Positions 15,378 to 25,169 of a stretch of 42,750 bases of DNA are shown piece after piece. The stretch comes from Streptomyces narbonensis (lineage in GTDB: Bacteria > Actinomycetota > Actinomycetes > Streptomycetales > Streptomycetaceae). A program made the translations under genes and the position numbers. Where the stretch lies: contig NZ_BMSF01000029.1 in NCBI RefSeq assembly GCF_014649015.1, forward strand, positions 1 to 42,750, given 5' to 3'. Under the pieces are notes generated by a model, which saw only the letters and a list, made by a program, of their open reading frames with translations, did no database searches and had not been told where the DNA came from. Every line of letters starts with the position of its first letter. The stretch's first letter is position 1.

Positions 15378-16682
15378 TCATCCGCGAGCCGCCACGAACT
15401 CCCGTACGGAGGAGGCGATGTAGTCGATCATCTCCTCGGTCAGTGCCGGGTAGACGCCGACCCAGAAGGTCTGCTCGGTGATGATGTCGCTGTTGGCGAG
15501 GTCGCCGACGATGCGGTGCGGCTGGTCGATGTAGGCCGGGTGGCGGGTCAGGTTGCCGGCGAACAGGCGGCGGGTGCCGATCTTCCGGTCCTCCAGGAAG
15601 TCCACCAGCTCCGCCCGCTTGAAGGGCGCCTCGGGGTCCACGGTGAGCGCGAACCCGAACCAGCTCGGGTCGCTGCGCTCGGTGGCACGGGGCAGGACCA
15701 GGTGCGGGACGCCCTCCAGGCCGTCCCGCAGCCGGCGCCAGTTGCGGCGGCGGGCGTCGACGAAGGTGTCCAGCTTCTCGAGCTGGGTCAGCCCGAGGGC
15801 GGCCTGGATGTCGGTCGCCTTCAGGTTGTAACCGACGTGCGAGAAGATGTACTTGTGGTCGTAGCCCTCGGGCAGCGTGCCCATCTGGTATTTGAACCGC
15901 TTGAGGCACTTGTTGGTCTCGCCCGGCTCGCACCAGCAGTCCCGGCCCCAGTCGCGCAGCGACTCCACGATCCGGGCGAGGGCCAGGTTCGACGTCAGTA
16001 CGCAGCCGCCCTCCCCCATGGTCAGGTGGTGGGCCGGATAGAAGCTGACGGTCGCGAGGTCGCCGAAGGTGCCGGTCAGCTGTCCGTCATAGGTCGAACC
16101 GACCGCGTCGCAGTTGTCCTCGACCAGGAACAGGTCGTGCTCTTCGGCGAGTTGGGCGATCTCGGCGACCTCGAAGGGGTTGCCCAGAGCATGCGCGATC
16201 ATGATCGCGCGGGTGCGGGGGCCGATCGCCGCGGCGACCCGGGCGGCGGTGGTGTTGTAGGTGCCGAGCTCCACGTCGACGAAGACCGGGATGAGCCCGT
16301 TCTGGATGATCGGGTTGACCGTGGTGGGGAAGCCCGCCGCGACCGTGATCACCTCGTCGCCCGGCCTCAGCCGGCGGTCCTCGAGCAGGTGCGAGGTGAA
16401 CGCCGTCATGGCGAGGAGGTTGGCGGAGGAGCCGGAGTTGGTCAGGTGCGCCTTGCGGCGCCCCATCTTGCGGGCGAACCGCGACTCGAACTTGCGCGAG
16501 CTCGGTCCGGCGGCGATCCGCATCTCCAGGGCGGCCTCGACCAGGGCCGTGCGGTCGCTCTCGTCGAGGACCGCACCGGCGGGCCAGATCTCCGTGGTGC
16601 CGGGCACGAACTTGCCGTCGGGCAGGGTGTCCTGGTGGAACTTGCGGACCTCGTCCAGGGCGATGTCCTTGTGGACGCTCAT
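15378..16682 (-). CDS. NDP-4-keto-6-deoxyhexose 3-dehydratase (PLP/PMP, E1/SpnQ/UrdQ type)
   Basis: 434 residues, aminotransferase fold. The PLP-lysine position is occupied by histidine (H219 in SFYPAHHLTMGEGG), the mark of PMP-dependent sugar 3-dehydratases rather than aminotransferases. A cysteine cluster RDCWCEPGETNKC follows, consistent with the [2Fe-2S] site of E1. VEDNCDAVGS carries the PMP-contacting aspartate. It removes the C3 hydroxyl to give 3-deoxysugars, here a 2,3,6-trideoxyhexose in combination with the 2,3-dehydratase. A separate E3-type reductase is not present in the window, so cellular ferredoxin or flavodoxin reductases probably serve. The ATG overlaps the 4-ketoreductase stop by 4 bp. 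Confidence 0.93.
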   Translation of the reverse strand: MSVHKDIALDEVRKFHQDTLPDGKFVPGTTEIWPAGAVLDESDRTALVEAALEMRIAAGPSSRKFESRFARKMGRRKAHLTNSGSSANLLAMTAFTSHLLEDRRLRPGDEVITVAAGFPTTVNPIIQNGLIPVFVDVELGTYNTTAARVAAAIGPRTRAIMIAHALGNPFEVAEIAQLAEEHDLFLVEDNCDAVGSTYDGQLTGTFGDLATVSFYPAHHLTMGEGGCVLTSNLALARIVESLRDWGRDCWCEPGETNKCLKRFKYQMGTLPEGYDHKYIFSHVGYNLKATDIQAALGLTQLEKLDTFVDARRRNWRRLRDGLEGVPHLVLPRATERSDPSWFGFALTVDPEAPFKRAELVDFLEDRKIGTRRLFAGNLTRHPAYIDQPHRIVGDLANSDIITEQTFWVGVYPALTEEMIDYIASSVREFVAARG

Positions 16683-17638
16683 GTCTTCCTCTCCATGGCT
16701 GTCTGCGTGGTGAGCTCTGTGCGTGCGGCGCCGAGCAGGTCGCTCAGCGAGGTGTCCAGGTCGCGGGCGGGCGACCAGTTCAGGACCCTGCGGGCCCGGG
16801 AGATGTCGAGCTGCTGCCACTCGGCGTCCGTGCGGAGCGGGTCGCCCGCGTCCTCGACGATCCGCACCGGCAGTCCGCTCAGCGCGACCAGCCGGTCGAT
16901 GATCAGGCGCATCGGCCGGGCCGCCCCGCTGCCGATGTTGATGACCGGGTGGTCCTGGCGCGGCGCCCCGGCCGCGGCGAGAACGGCGTCCACCACGTCC
17001 CGCACGTCGACGAAGTCGCGGTGCGCGCGCAGCGGTGCGAGCCGCAGCTCCACCGGGTCCGCCGCCGGCCCGGCCGCGACGGCGGCCTCGGCCAGCCGGG
17101 CCCCCACCGCACCGAGCAGGCTGCCGCGATGGGTGCCGGGTCCGCAGACGTTGGCGAGGCGCAGCACGATCGCGTCCAGCCCCTCGGTCCGTACGGCGTC
17201 GAGCACCGCCCGGGTGCCGCCGAGCTTGGAGCGCCCGTAGTCGGTGACGGGAGCGGGCTCGTGGTCCTCGCGGGTTCCGGCGCCGACGGTGCCGGGGCCG
17301 TACTCGTGGACGCTGCCCAGGTGGATCAGGCGGGGTGGGACGGGAAGTCCGGTGAGGGCTGCGGCCAGGGTGGCGACGGCGTCGGAGTTGGCCGCGGCCA
17401 TCGCCTGCGCGCCGGCCGCCCAGGCCCGGCCGGACGCGTTGACGACGACGTCGGGGCGGACCTCGCGCAGCAGCGCGGCCAGCGGGGCCGGGTCGGCCGC
17501 GGTGAGGTCGACCCGGTGGGCGCCGTGGCGGGCGGACGGGACGGCCCGGGCGCCCCTGGCGGCGAAGCCGGCCGTGATGTGGCGGCCCAGGAATCCCGTG
17601 CCGCCCAGCACGAGCACCGTGGGGGCGCCGGTGTTCAC
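16679..17638 (-). CDS. NDP-hexose 4-ketoreductase (extended SDR family)
   Basis: 319 residues. NAD(P)-binding GGTGFLGRH near the N-terminus and the catalytic YGRSK (Tyr-x3-Lys) are present, with the usual upstream Ser in LGSVHEYG. This fits UrdR/LanR, JadV and similar C4 reductases of deoxysugar pathways. It would give the final TDP-2,3,6-trideoxyhexose (or dideoxyhexose) from the 4-keto intermediate, competing with the aminotransferase for the same substrate. GTG start overlapping the rfbB stop by 4 bp (GTGA). An epimerase function is the alternative, but the missing 4-ketoreductase step makes reductase more likely. Confidence 0.85.
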   Translation of the reverse strand: MNTGAPTVLVLGGTGFLGRHITAGFAARGARAVPSARHGAHRVDLTAADPAPLAALLREVRPDVVVNASGRAWAAGAQAMAAANSDAVATLAAALTGLPVPPRLIHLGSVHEYGPGTVGAGTREDHEPAPVTDYGRSKLGGTRAVLDAVRTEGLDAIVLRLANVCGPGTHRGSLLGAVGARLAEAAVAAGPAADPVELRLAPLRAHRDFVDVRDVVDAVLAAAGAPRQDHPVINIGSGAARPMRLIIDRLVALSGLPVRIVEDAGDPLRTDAEWQQLDISRARRVLNWSPARDLDTSLSDLLGAARTELTTQTAMERKT

Positions 17639-18639
17639 CCGGCCGTCCCGGGCGCGGCGGCCGCGTCCGTGCCGTGCTTGGTGCCCTTCCACCAGTTCGG
17701 GTTGTCGCCGTACCAGGCGACGGTGGAGGCGAGGCCCTCCTCGAAGGGGATGCGCGGGGCGTACCCGAGCTCCTCGCCGATCTTCGTCTCGTCGAGCGAG
17801 TAGCGCAGGTCGTGCGCCTTGCGGTCGGCGACGCGGCGGACCTTGGACCAGTCGTTCCCGGTCAGCTCCAGGAGCCGCTCGGTGATGGCCAGGTTGGTCT
17901 GCTCGTTGCCGCCGCCGACGTTGTAGATCTCGCCCGCCCGGCCCCGGTTGAGCACCAGGTCGATGGCCCGGCAGTGGTCGTCGACGTGCAGCCACTCGCG
18001 GATGTTCCCGCCGTCGCCGTACAGCGGGACCTGCTCGCCCTCGATGAGGTTGGTGACGAACAGCGGGATGAGCTTCTCCGGGTGCTGGTAGGGACCGTAG
18101 TTGTTGGAGCAGCGGGTGATCGAGAGGTTCAGCCCGTGGGTGCGCCAGTAGGAGCGGGCCAGCAGGTCGGAGGAGGCCTTCGACGCGGAGTAGGGGGAGT
18201 TGGGCTCGAGCGGCCACTCCTCCGTCCAGGAGCCCTCGTCGATGGAGCCGTACACCTCGTCGGTGGAGACGTGCACGACGCGGGGGATCTTGGCGGCCAG
18301 GACCGCGTCGAGGAGCCGCTGCGTGCCCGTCACGTTCGTCCGGACGAACTCCTCGGCGGATTCGAGGGAGCGGTCCACGTGTGACTCGGCGGCGAAGTGG
18401 ACCACCGCGTCGTGGCCGGGCAGCACCTCGCGCAGCAGCTCGGTGTCGCAGATGTCGCCCTGGACGAAGGTCATGCGGGGGTGCGAGGCCGGGAGGTTGT
18501 CGCGGTTGCCCGCGTAGGTCAGCTTGTCGAGGACCGTGACGTGGCAGCCCGCCCAGTCCTCGTACCCGTCGGCCAGGAGGGTCCGGACGTAGTGCGAGCC
18601 GATGAAGCCCGCACCGCCGGTGATGAGGATCTTCTTCAT
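17635..18639 (-). CDS. rfbB: dTDP-glucose 4,6-dehydratase
   Basis: 334 residues, full length. NAD-binding TGGAGFIGSHYV, catalytic Thr-Asp-Glu in HVSTDEVYGS and Tyr-x3-Lys in YSASKASS define the family. FAAESHVDRS and ITRCSNNYGPYQHPEKLIP are also diagnostic. It converts dTDP-glucose to dTDP-4-keto-6-deoxyglucose, the common precursor of all deoxysugars here. The ATG overlaps the rfbA stop and the stop overlaps the 4-ketoreductase start, making a tightly coupled operon. Confidence 0.97.
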   Translation of the reverse strand: MKKILITGGAGFIGSHYVRTLLADGYEDWAGCHVTVLDKLTYAGNRDNLPASHPRMTFVQGDICDTELLREVLPGHDAVVHFAAESHVDRSLESAEEFVRTNVTGTQRLLDAVLAAKIPRVVHVSTDEVYGSIDEGSWTEEWPLEPNSPYSASKASSDLLARSYWRTHGLNLSITRCSNNYGPYQHPEKLIPLFVTNLIEGEQVPLYGDGGNIREWLHVDDHCRAIDLVLNRGRAGEIYNVGGGNEQTNLAITERLLELTGNDWSKVRRVADRKAHDLRYSLDETKIGEELGYAPRIPFEEGLASTVAWYGDNPNWWKGTKHGTDAAAAPGTAG

Positions 18640-19703
18640 GCCGCTACCTCGACTCGGGTGTGGTCGCCGACGACCAGCCGGTGGTGGACGGTGTCGTTCT
18701 CGGCGGGCACCACGGCGGCGGAGCGTCCGATGAGGGAGTGGTGCAGGCCGCGCACCTCGGAGACGGTCGCGCCGTCCAGGACGATGGACTGCTCGATGTG
18801 CGTGTCGCTGAGCACGCAGTCCTTGCCGATGGAGGTGTACGGGCCGATGTAGCTGTCGGTGATGACCGTGCCCGTGGCGATGACGGCCGGGCCCACGATG
18901 CGCGAGCGCACCACCCGGGCGCCCTCCTCGACGACGACCGGTCCGACCAGGGTGCTGTTCTCGTCGACCTGGCCGGCCGCGTGCGGCTTGAGGTCGTCCA
19001 GCAGGGTGCGGTTGCACTCCAGGACGTCCTCGACGCGGCCGGTGTCCTTCCAGTAGCCGTCGTACTCGCTGGCCCGGACGTCGGCCCCCTCGGTCACCAG
19101 CCACTGGATGGCGTCGGTGATCTCCAGCTCGCCGCGTGCGCTGGGCTCGATGGCGTCGACCGCCGCGTGGATGGCGGGGGTGAAGAAGTAGACGCCGGCC
19201 AGCGCGAGGTCGCTGCGCGGCTCCTTGGGCTTCTCGACCAGCCGCTCCACCCGGCCCTCGGCGTCGAGTTCGGCGACTCCGAAGGCGCAGGGGTCGGCGA
19301 CCTTCTGGACGACGATCTGCGCGGCGGGTCGGCCGGCGGCGAACTCCTCGGCGATGCGCTGGACTCCCCCGGTGAGCATGTTGTCGCCGAGGTACATCAC
19401 GAAGTCGTCGTTGCCGAGGAAGGGACGGGCCAGGCTCACGCAGTGGGCGAGACCCAGGGGCTTCTCCTGCGGGATGTAAGTGATCTTCACGCCCAGTTCC
19501 GAGCCGTCTCCGAGGACGGCGCTGATCTGCGGCAGCCGGTCGCCCACGATGATGCCGATCTCGGTGACGCCGAGATCGGAGATGTTCTCGAGGACGTGCT
19601 GGAGAACCGGCTTGTTCGCAATGGGTATGAGCTGCTTCGGCATGGAGTAGCTGAAAGGCCGCAGACGGGTCCCGGACCCGCCCGACAACACCAGGGCTTT
19701 CAT
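18636..19703 (-). CDS. rfbA: Glucose-1-phosphate thymidylyltransferase (long form)
   Basis: 355 residues. The nucleotide-binding start LVLSGGSGTRLRPFSYSMPKQLIPI, then MYLGDNML and VEKPKEPRSDLALAGVYFF are RmlA-type signatures. The extra C-terminal left-handed beta-helix region (repeats around VRSRIVGPAVIATGTVITDS) marks the long StrD/UrdG/JadQ-type form usual in antibiotic clusters. It makes dTDP-glucose. The start at 19703 has GAGGAAG upstream; an in-frame ATG at 19769 is less well placed. First gene of the coupled four-gene sugar operon rfbA-rfbB-4-ketoreductase-3-dehydratase. Confidence 0.95.
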   Translation of the reverse strand: MKALVLSGGSGTRLRPFSYSMPKQLIPIANKPVLQHVLENISDLGVTEIGIIVGDRLPQISAVLGDGSELGVKITYIPQEKPLGLAHCVSLARPFLGNDDFVMYLGDNMLTGGVQRIAEEFAAGRPAAQIVVQKVADPCAFGVAELDAEGRVERLVEKPKEPRSDLALAGVYFFTPAIHAAVDAIEPSARGELEITDAIQWLVTEGADVRASEYDGYWKDTGRVEDVLECNRTLLDDLKPHAAGQVDENSTLVGPVVVEEGARVVRSRIVGPAVIATGTVITDSYIGPYTSIGKDCVLSDTHIEQSIVLDGATVSEVRGLHHSLIGRSAAVVPAENDTVHHRLVVGDHTRVEVAA

Positions 19704-19791
19704 CGCAGAAACTTCCTCTCGCCCCTGTTTCGGGGACATGCTCGACATTTCTCTTCGCTGGGCGGACAAGTGAGATCGCGAGGGCCGGGGG

Positions 19792-20283
19792 TCACCCGCG
19801 CCCTCCCTCGGTCCACCGCACGGTCACGTTCAGCTCCGCCATGCGCCAGCCCTGCGGGGTCCGCTCGGCCCGTACGTCGTAGTGGGCGCCGCCGGTGAAG
19901 AGCGGGGCGGATCCGTCGTGCGGGACGTGCACCGCGTGGACGTTGGCCCGCATCGAGGCGACGTCGCCGTTCGCGTCGACCGCGCAGTCGACGACGCAGT
20001 TGGTGGCGTAGTGCTGGGTGCCCGCCCACATCGCCTTGGGGGCGCTCATGAACCCGGGCAGGCCGTCGATGCCCCGGTGGCTGCCGTTGGGGAGGTTCAG
20101 CCGGACGTCCTCGGTGAGGAGCGCGCGGTACCAGTCCTCGTCCAGGGGGTCCGATTCGTCGAGTCCGTGGACAAACCGGTCGACCAGGCCGACCAGTTCG
20201 TTCCGGTCCTCCAGGGCGCGCAGTCTCTCCTCCAGGTCGGCGGGAGCGGGAGCAAGAGCGAGAGCGGAAGGGAGGGAAGTCAT
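19792..20283 (-). CDS. SnoaL/NTF2-like protein
   Basis: 163 residues with the alpha+beta cone of the SnoaL_4/NTF2 superfamily: helical start ALEDRNELVGLVDRFVHGLD, then LLTEDVRLNLPNG, QHYATNCVVDCAVDANGDVASMRANVHA and GGAHYDVRAERTPQGWRMAELNVTVRW strands. Such proteins can be cyclases, hydroxylases or non-catalytic accessories. The jadomycin cluster has a comparable gene (jadX) in a similar place near the sugar genes. ATG at 20283 with AAGGAG six bases upstream. Specific role unknown. Confidence 0.7.
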   Translation of the reverse strand: MTSLPSALALAPAPADLEERLRALEDRNELVGLVDRFVHGLDESDPLDEDWYRALLTEDVRLNLPNGSHRGIDGLPGFMSAPKAMWAGTQHYATNCVVDCAVDANGDVASMRANVHAVHVPHDGSAPLFTGGAHYDVRAERTPQGWRMAELNVTVRWTEGGRG

Positions 20284-20377
20284 ACGGGTCTCCTTGTCGT
20301 GTCTGCACACGTCATGGGCGTACGGAGAAGGCCGGGCTGTCCGCCGCGGTGGGGGAAGGCGTGGGGGGGATCGAGGC

Positions 20378-20475
20378 GTGAGGGGTGGGGGGGTGAGGGG
20401 TGGGGAGTGAGGGGTGGGGGGTGAGGGGTGGGGGGTGAGGGGTGGGGAGTGAGGGGTGGGGAGTGAGGGGTGGGG
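20378..20475. repeat. G-rich 14-16-bp tandem repeat, about seven copies
   Basis: Units of the form GTGAGGGGTGGGG followed by G or A run head to tail from about 20378 to 20475. Each unit has two G4 runs on the plus strand, so the array could form quadruplexes. Confidence 0.85.
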
Positions 20476-20757
20476 ATGCGCGTTCAGGGGGTGGTGGTGC
20501 CGAGGACCTGCGGGGCGCGGCTTCCGGCGCTGCGGTCGTCGGTGACGGGGCCGTACTCGCGCTCGGTGCGGGCGCCGGTTCTCCAGGGGCTCGGGCCTCG
20601 TCCACGGCCGGAGAACAGCTCGTCCTCACCGGCCGGACGGCCTGGGTGTCGGACTCTGGTGACCAGCCTCTTCGGACCGTCCGGGAGAAGCAATCGAATT
20701 GCCGTAGAACTGACGGCTCCTGTCCGACACCTGACGTCGGGGCCGCGAACGCCTGCT

Positions 20758-20776
20758 CGGCCGGCCCTGCCGGCCG
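20758..20776 (-). terminator. GC-rich hairpin behind the tandem-ABM oxygenase
   Basis: Perfect 8-bp arms CGGCCGGC (20758-20765) and GCCGGCCG (20769-20776) with a 3-nt loop, 14 bp downstream of the oxygenase stop. Confidence 0.55.
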
Positions 20777-20789
20777 GTCCGGGGTGCGG

Positions 20790-21449
20790 TCAGACGGCGA
20801 GGCTCCGGTAGAGGTGGTAGCGCCGGAAGCCGAGGGGACGGACTCCCGGCATCTCGTTGGCGATCTCCAGCGACCTGCGGCTCAGTTCGCCGCCGAGGAA
20901 TTCGATGTGCGCCTCGTCGTCCGTCCACTCCGCGAAGTTGAGCACGCGGCTGCCGTCGAGGCTGAGGTGGAAGTGCGCGGCGATCAGCCCCGCCTGCTCC
21001 TCCGCCGACGCACCCTCCACGTTGGCGACGATCGCCTCCACGATGCTCCGCTGCCGCTCCGAACCGTCCACGTCGAAGCTGGCGGCGACCATGGCGCCGG
21101 GAGCCGGCTCCGTCGGGTCGATGAGCACGTCGCGGTGCAGGCGGTACTCGATCGGGTCCGTGCTCGCCGGGCCGGCGGGCAGGTTCAGGCCGCGCGTGAA
21201 GGGCCGGTAGACGGAGTCGTCCGTGCACTGCGCGTAGGTCAGGACGACGTCGTTCCCCGTGCTGAGGTAGCCGGCGACCGACAGGATGCCGTCGGGCCGG
21301 GGCGTGCTGTCCCAGGCGTCCATGATCTCGTCGAGCACCGCGCGTCCCTGGTCCGCGCCCTCCACGAACCAGTAGCCGATGTAGACCGCGTGGGAGTCGG
21401 GGCGGGTGATGTCCGGGTCGGTGGCGAGCGGGGCGGTGGCACTGGGCAT
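20790..21449 (-). CDS. Tandem ABM-domain oxygenase (JadG/GilOII/AlpJ type)
   Basis: 219 residues made of two dimeric alpha/beta-barrel (ABM) domains. The first half has AVYIGYWFVEGADQGRAVLDE and VVLTYAQCTDD; the second has AASFDVDGSERQRSIVEA and RVLNFAEWTDDEAHIEFL, the same pattern repeated. In jadomycin, gilvocarcin and kinamycin pathways enzymes of this architecture use reduced flavin and O2 to cleave or contract the angucycline B ring. The flavin reductase at 6110-6706 would supply the cofactor. The first domain has Cys where the second has Trp after Ala-Gln/Glu. ATG at 21449 with AGGAGAG upstream. Assignment to the ring-cleaving subgroup rests on remembered sequence similarity and cluster context. 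Confidence 0.7.
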   Translation of the reverse strand: MPSATAPLATDPDITRPDSHAVYIGYWFVEGADQGRAVLDEIMDAWDSTPRPDGILSVAGYLSTGNDVVLTYAQCTDDSVYRPFTRGLNLPAGPASTDPIEYRLHRDVLIDPTEPAPGAMVAASFDVDGSERQRSIVEAIVANVEGASAEEQAGLIAAHFHLSLDGSRVLNFAEWTDDEAHIEFLGGELSRRSLEIANEMPGVRPLGFRRYHLYRSLAV

Positions 21450-21536
21450 GATCGTCGTCTCTCCTGGTGTGGTCGGGTCTTCGGTTCGCACTCGGCGGGG
21501 CCGGCCGCCCGGAGGGACGGCGCGCGGCCCCGTGTG

Positions 21537-22439
21537 TCAGAGTCGGTTCCAGGCCTCGGCGGCCGGGGCGAAGAACTCCCGCAGCTGCGGCATGAAGGCC
21601 CCGGATCCGGCCGCCGTGCTGACCAGTTCGCGGACGTAGAGGGCCAGCTTCTCGACGTCGGCGTCGCTCAGGGCCGTGTACGGCGCCCGGTCCAGCCGGC
21701 AGGTCTCGCGCTCCATCTCCTCCCGCAGCGCGACCCCGCGGGCGGTCAGGGTCCCCGCACCGTCGATCAGCCCGCGGTCGACGAGCCGCTCCTGCGCGGC
21801 CGACCAGTCCTGCTCGGACCAGCCCCGCTGGGGCATCACGACCTCCTTCGGCATGCCCAGCTCACTGGCGCAGTCGAGGACGAGCGCCTCGACCCCGATC
21901 AGTTCGAGGTTGCCGAGCACGAGGGCGTGCCCGTCGCCCCGGTGCTCCCGGAGCATGGTCGCGGCGTGCCACAGTGCGACGTGCGGCTCGTCGGGCTGTT
22001 CGAGGGCGGCATTGGCCGCGTACAGCGGGCGTCCGGGGAAGGAGGCCCCCCACGCCGCGGCCGTGGCCAGCTTCGCCGCTTCCGCCATCTGCTCCGACCG
22101 GACGGCCTCGGAGCCGAGCAGCCGCTCGAGCGCCGTGCCGATGGCCTTCTGGCGGGCGAGGATCGCCTGCTTCGGCGTCACGGACTCCCAGACCGCGGGC
22201 ACGCGCTCCGCGACGAACGCCGGGGCGAAGCCGTGGAAGACGGCGGTCACGACCGGGGCGTCGACCGCGCCGAGCGGTGCCGAGCGGCACGCCATGTAGA
22301 CGCTCAGGGGGTCGGTGACGCCGAAGCGCTCGAGTTCCACTCCGAGATCGGGGGTGAAATACGAGATCGAATGCAGCGCATTCACCGCCTGCGCACACCG
22401 CTGCTCATAGGAACGCTCACCACTTTGTCCTGCAGTCAT
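21537..22439 (-). CDS. SCO6745-type protein of unknown function
   Basis: 300 residues, mostly alpha-helical. DAPVVTAVFHGFAPAFVAERVPAVWESVTPKQAI and LYAANAALEQPDEPHVALWHAATMLREHRGDGH, with the later WSAAQERLVDRGLIDG winged-helix-like segment, match the actinobacterial SCO6745 family often annotated as helix-turn-helix-like. Members sit in many secondary-metabolite and primary loci, without an assigned reaction. ATG at 22439 with AAGGAT close upstream; an earlier in-frame start (22490) lacks a site. It follows the carboxyltransferase gene by 130 bp and precedes the ABM oxygenase. Confidence 0.7.
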   Translation of the reverse strand: MTAGQSGERSYEQRCAQAVNALHSISYFTPDLGVELERFGVTDPLSVYMACRSAPLGAVDAPVVTAVFHGFAPAFVAERVPAVWESVTPKQAILARQKAIGTALERLLGSEAVRSEQMAEAAKLATAAAWGASFPGRPLYAANAALEQPDEPHVALWHAATMLREHRGDGHALVLGNLELIGVEALVLDCASELGMPKEVVMPQRGWSEQDWSAAQERLVDRGLIDGAGTLTARGVALREEMERETCRLDRAPYTALSDADVEKLALYVRELVSTAAGSGAFMPQLREFFAPAAEAWNRL

Positions 22440-22569
22440 GACATCCTTAAGACCTGGAAGAGAGACGGGAATTCTGCGAGGGGCAGACACGATCGAGCTT
22501 CTGCGGCAATTGCGGCCCGGGCAAGGGAATTGACCAAGGAATGACGCGGGCTGACAGGGTTCTTTCGGG

Positions 22570-24135
<1,566 letters not shown>

Positions 24136-24164
24136 GCGGGTCCACACTCTCCGTGGGTCGATGG

Positions 24165-25124
24165 TCAGACGGTGCTGTCCGTGGCGGTGAAAGCACCGGT
24201 GGTCAGGGCGAGTTGACGCGCGCTGTTCGTGGCGTGGACGCGGGCGTGCGGTGCGATGCGCCGGACCAGGCCGCCGAGCACCAGGCCCGGCCCGGTCTCG
24301 ACGAACCGGTCCACTCCCGCCGCGCCGAGCTCCTCGACCGCCTCGGTCCAGCGCACCGGGCGGGTCAGCTGGCCGGCCAGGGCGACGATCGCCTCGGCGG
24401 CGGTGGTCACCCTGGTTCCGGTGACGCTGGAGACCAGCGGGATCTCGGGGTCCCGGAACTCGGTGGTGATCAGCGCCTCGGTGAACTCCGCCTCGATGCC
24501 GCGCAGCAGGCTGGAGTGGAAGGGGCCGCCGGCCCGCAGCTCCGCGACCCGGGTGGCGCCGGCCTCGTGCGCCGCTCGCGTCAGCCGGGTCACGGCCTCG
24601 GCCTCGCCCGAGACCACGGTCTGGCCGGGGCCGTTGTCACCGCTGATCTCGACCGTGCGGCCGGTGGCCTCGGAGACCTCGGCGCACAGGCGGGACACCG
24701 TGGGACTGTCGAGGCCGAGCACCGCGGCCGTGGCGCCCCGCACCCGGTCGTCGACCGTCGCGACGAGCTCGCCGCGCAGCCGTACCAGACGCAGCGCGTC
24801 CGTCCACTCCAGGACGCCCGCGGCGACCAGCGCCGCGTACTCGCCGAGGCTGTGCCCCGCGACCGCGTCGGGCTCGACACCCTGCCCGCGCAGCACCTCC
24901 AGGGTGACCAGGCTGGTGAGCAGGATGGCCGGCTGCGAGACCGCCGGGTCGTCGAGGTCGCGGGCGGGACCGTGCCGGCTCAGCCTCGACAGGGGTATGC
25001 CGAGCACGTCGTCGGCGGTGCGGTAGTAGGTCTCCACCAGATCGGGCCGCTGGGCGAGCAGGTGCCTGCCCATGCCCACGCGCTGTGAGCCCTGCCCGGG
25101 GAAGACGAATGCGGTGCGGTTCAT
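24165..25124 (-). CDS. Malonyl-CoA:ACP transacylase (FabD/JadL-like)
   Basis: 319 residues. FVFPGQGSQRVGMG opens the fold, AGHSLGEYAAL contains the nucleophilic serine, RLRGELVA the carboxylate-binding arginine, and GGPFHSSLL the catalytic histidine region. It loads malonyl units onto ACP. Many type II PKS clusters borrow the fatty-acid enzyme, so a dedicated copy beside a second ACP and a PPTase is notable. It lies 45 bp after the PPTase and 29 bp before the carboxyltransferase. Confidence 0.92.
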   Translation of the reverse strand: MNRTAFVFPGQGSQRVGMGRHLLAQRPDLVETYYRTADDVLGIPLSRLSRHGPARDLDDPAVSQPAILLTSLVTLEVLRGQGVEPDAVAGHSLGEYAALVAAGVLEWTDALRLVRLRGELVATVDDRVRGATAAVLGLDSPTVSRLCAEVSEATGRTVEISGDNGPGQTVVSGEAEAVTRLTRAAHEAGATRVAELRAGGPFHSSLLRGIEAEFTEALITTEFRDPEIPLVSSVTGTRVTTAAEAIVALAGQLTRPVRWTEAVEELGAAGVDRFVETGPGLVLGGLVRRIAPHARVHATNSARQLALTTGAFTATDSTV

Positions 25125-25169
25125 CCAGTCACGTCCTTGTCATCGGTCGGGCGCCGGGCGCCGGTGCGC

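Larger units (their letters stand above)
20284..20789. other. 506-bp gap without a convincing gene
   Basis: Between the SnoaL-like gene and the tandem-ABM oxygenase. It contains a G-rich minisatellite (20378-20475) and a terminator-like hairpin (20758-20776). A TTG-started 69-codon frame on the minus strand (20484-20693) has no ribosome site or recognisable family, so I do not call it. The promoter of the SnoaL-like gene may lie near 20300-20370. Confidence 0.6.

Noticed and set aside
15378..16682. A second sugar aminotransferase
   Set aside because: The lysine that holds PLP is replaced by histidine and a cysteine cluster is present, so this is a 3-dehydratase.
20484..20693. 69-codon minus-strand frame in the gap before the ABM oxygenase
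   Set aside because: TTG start, no ribosome site, no recognisable sequence, and it lies beside a low-complexity array.
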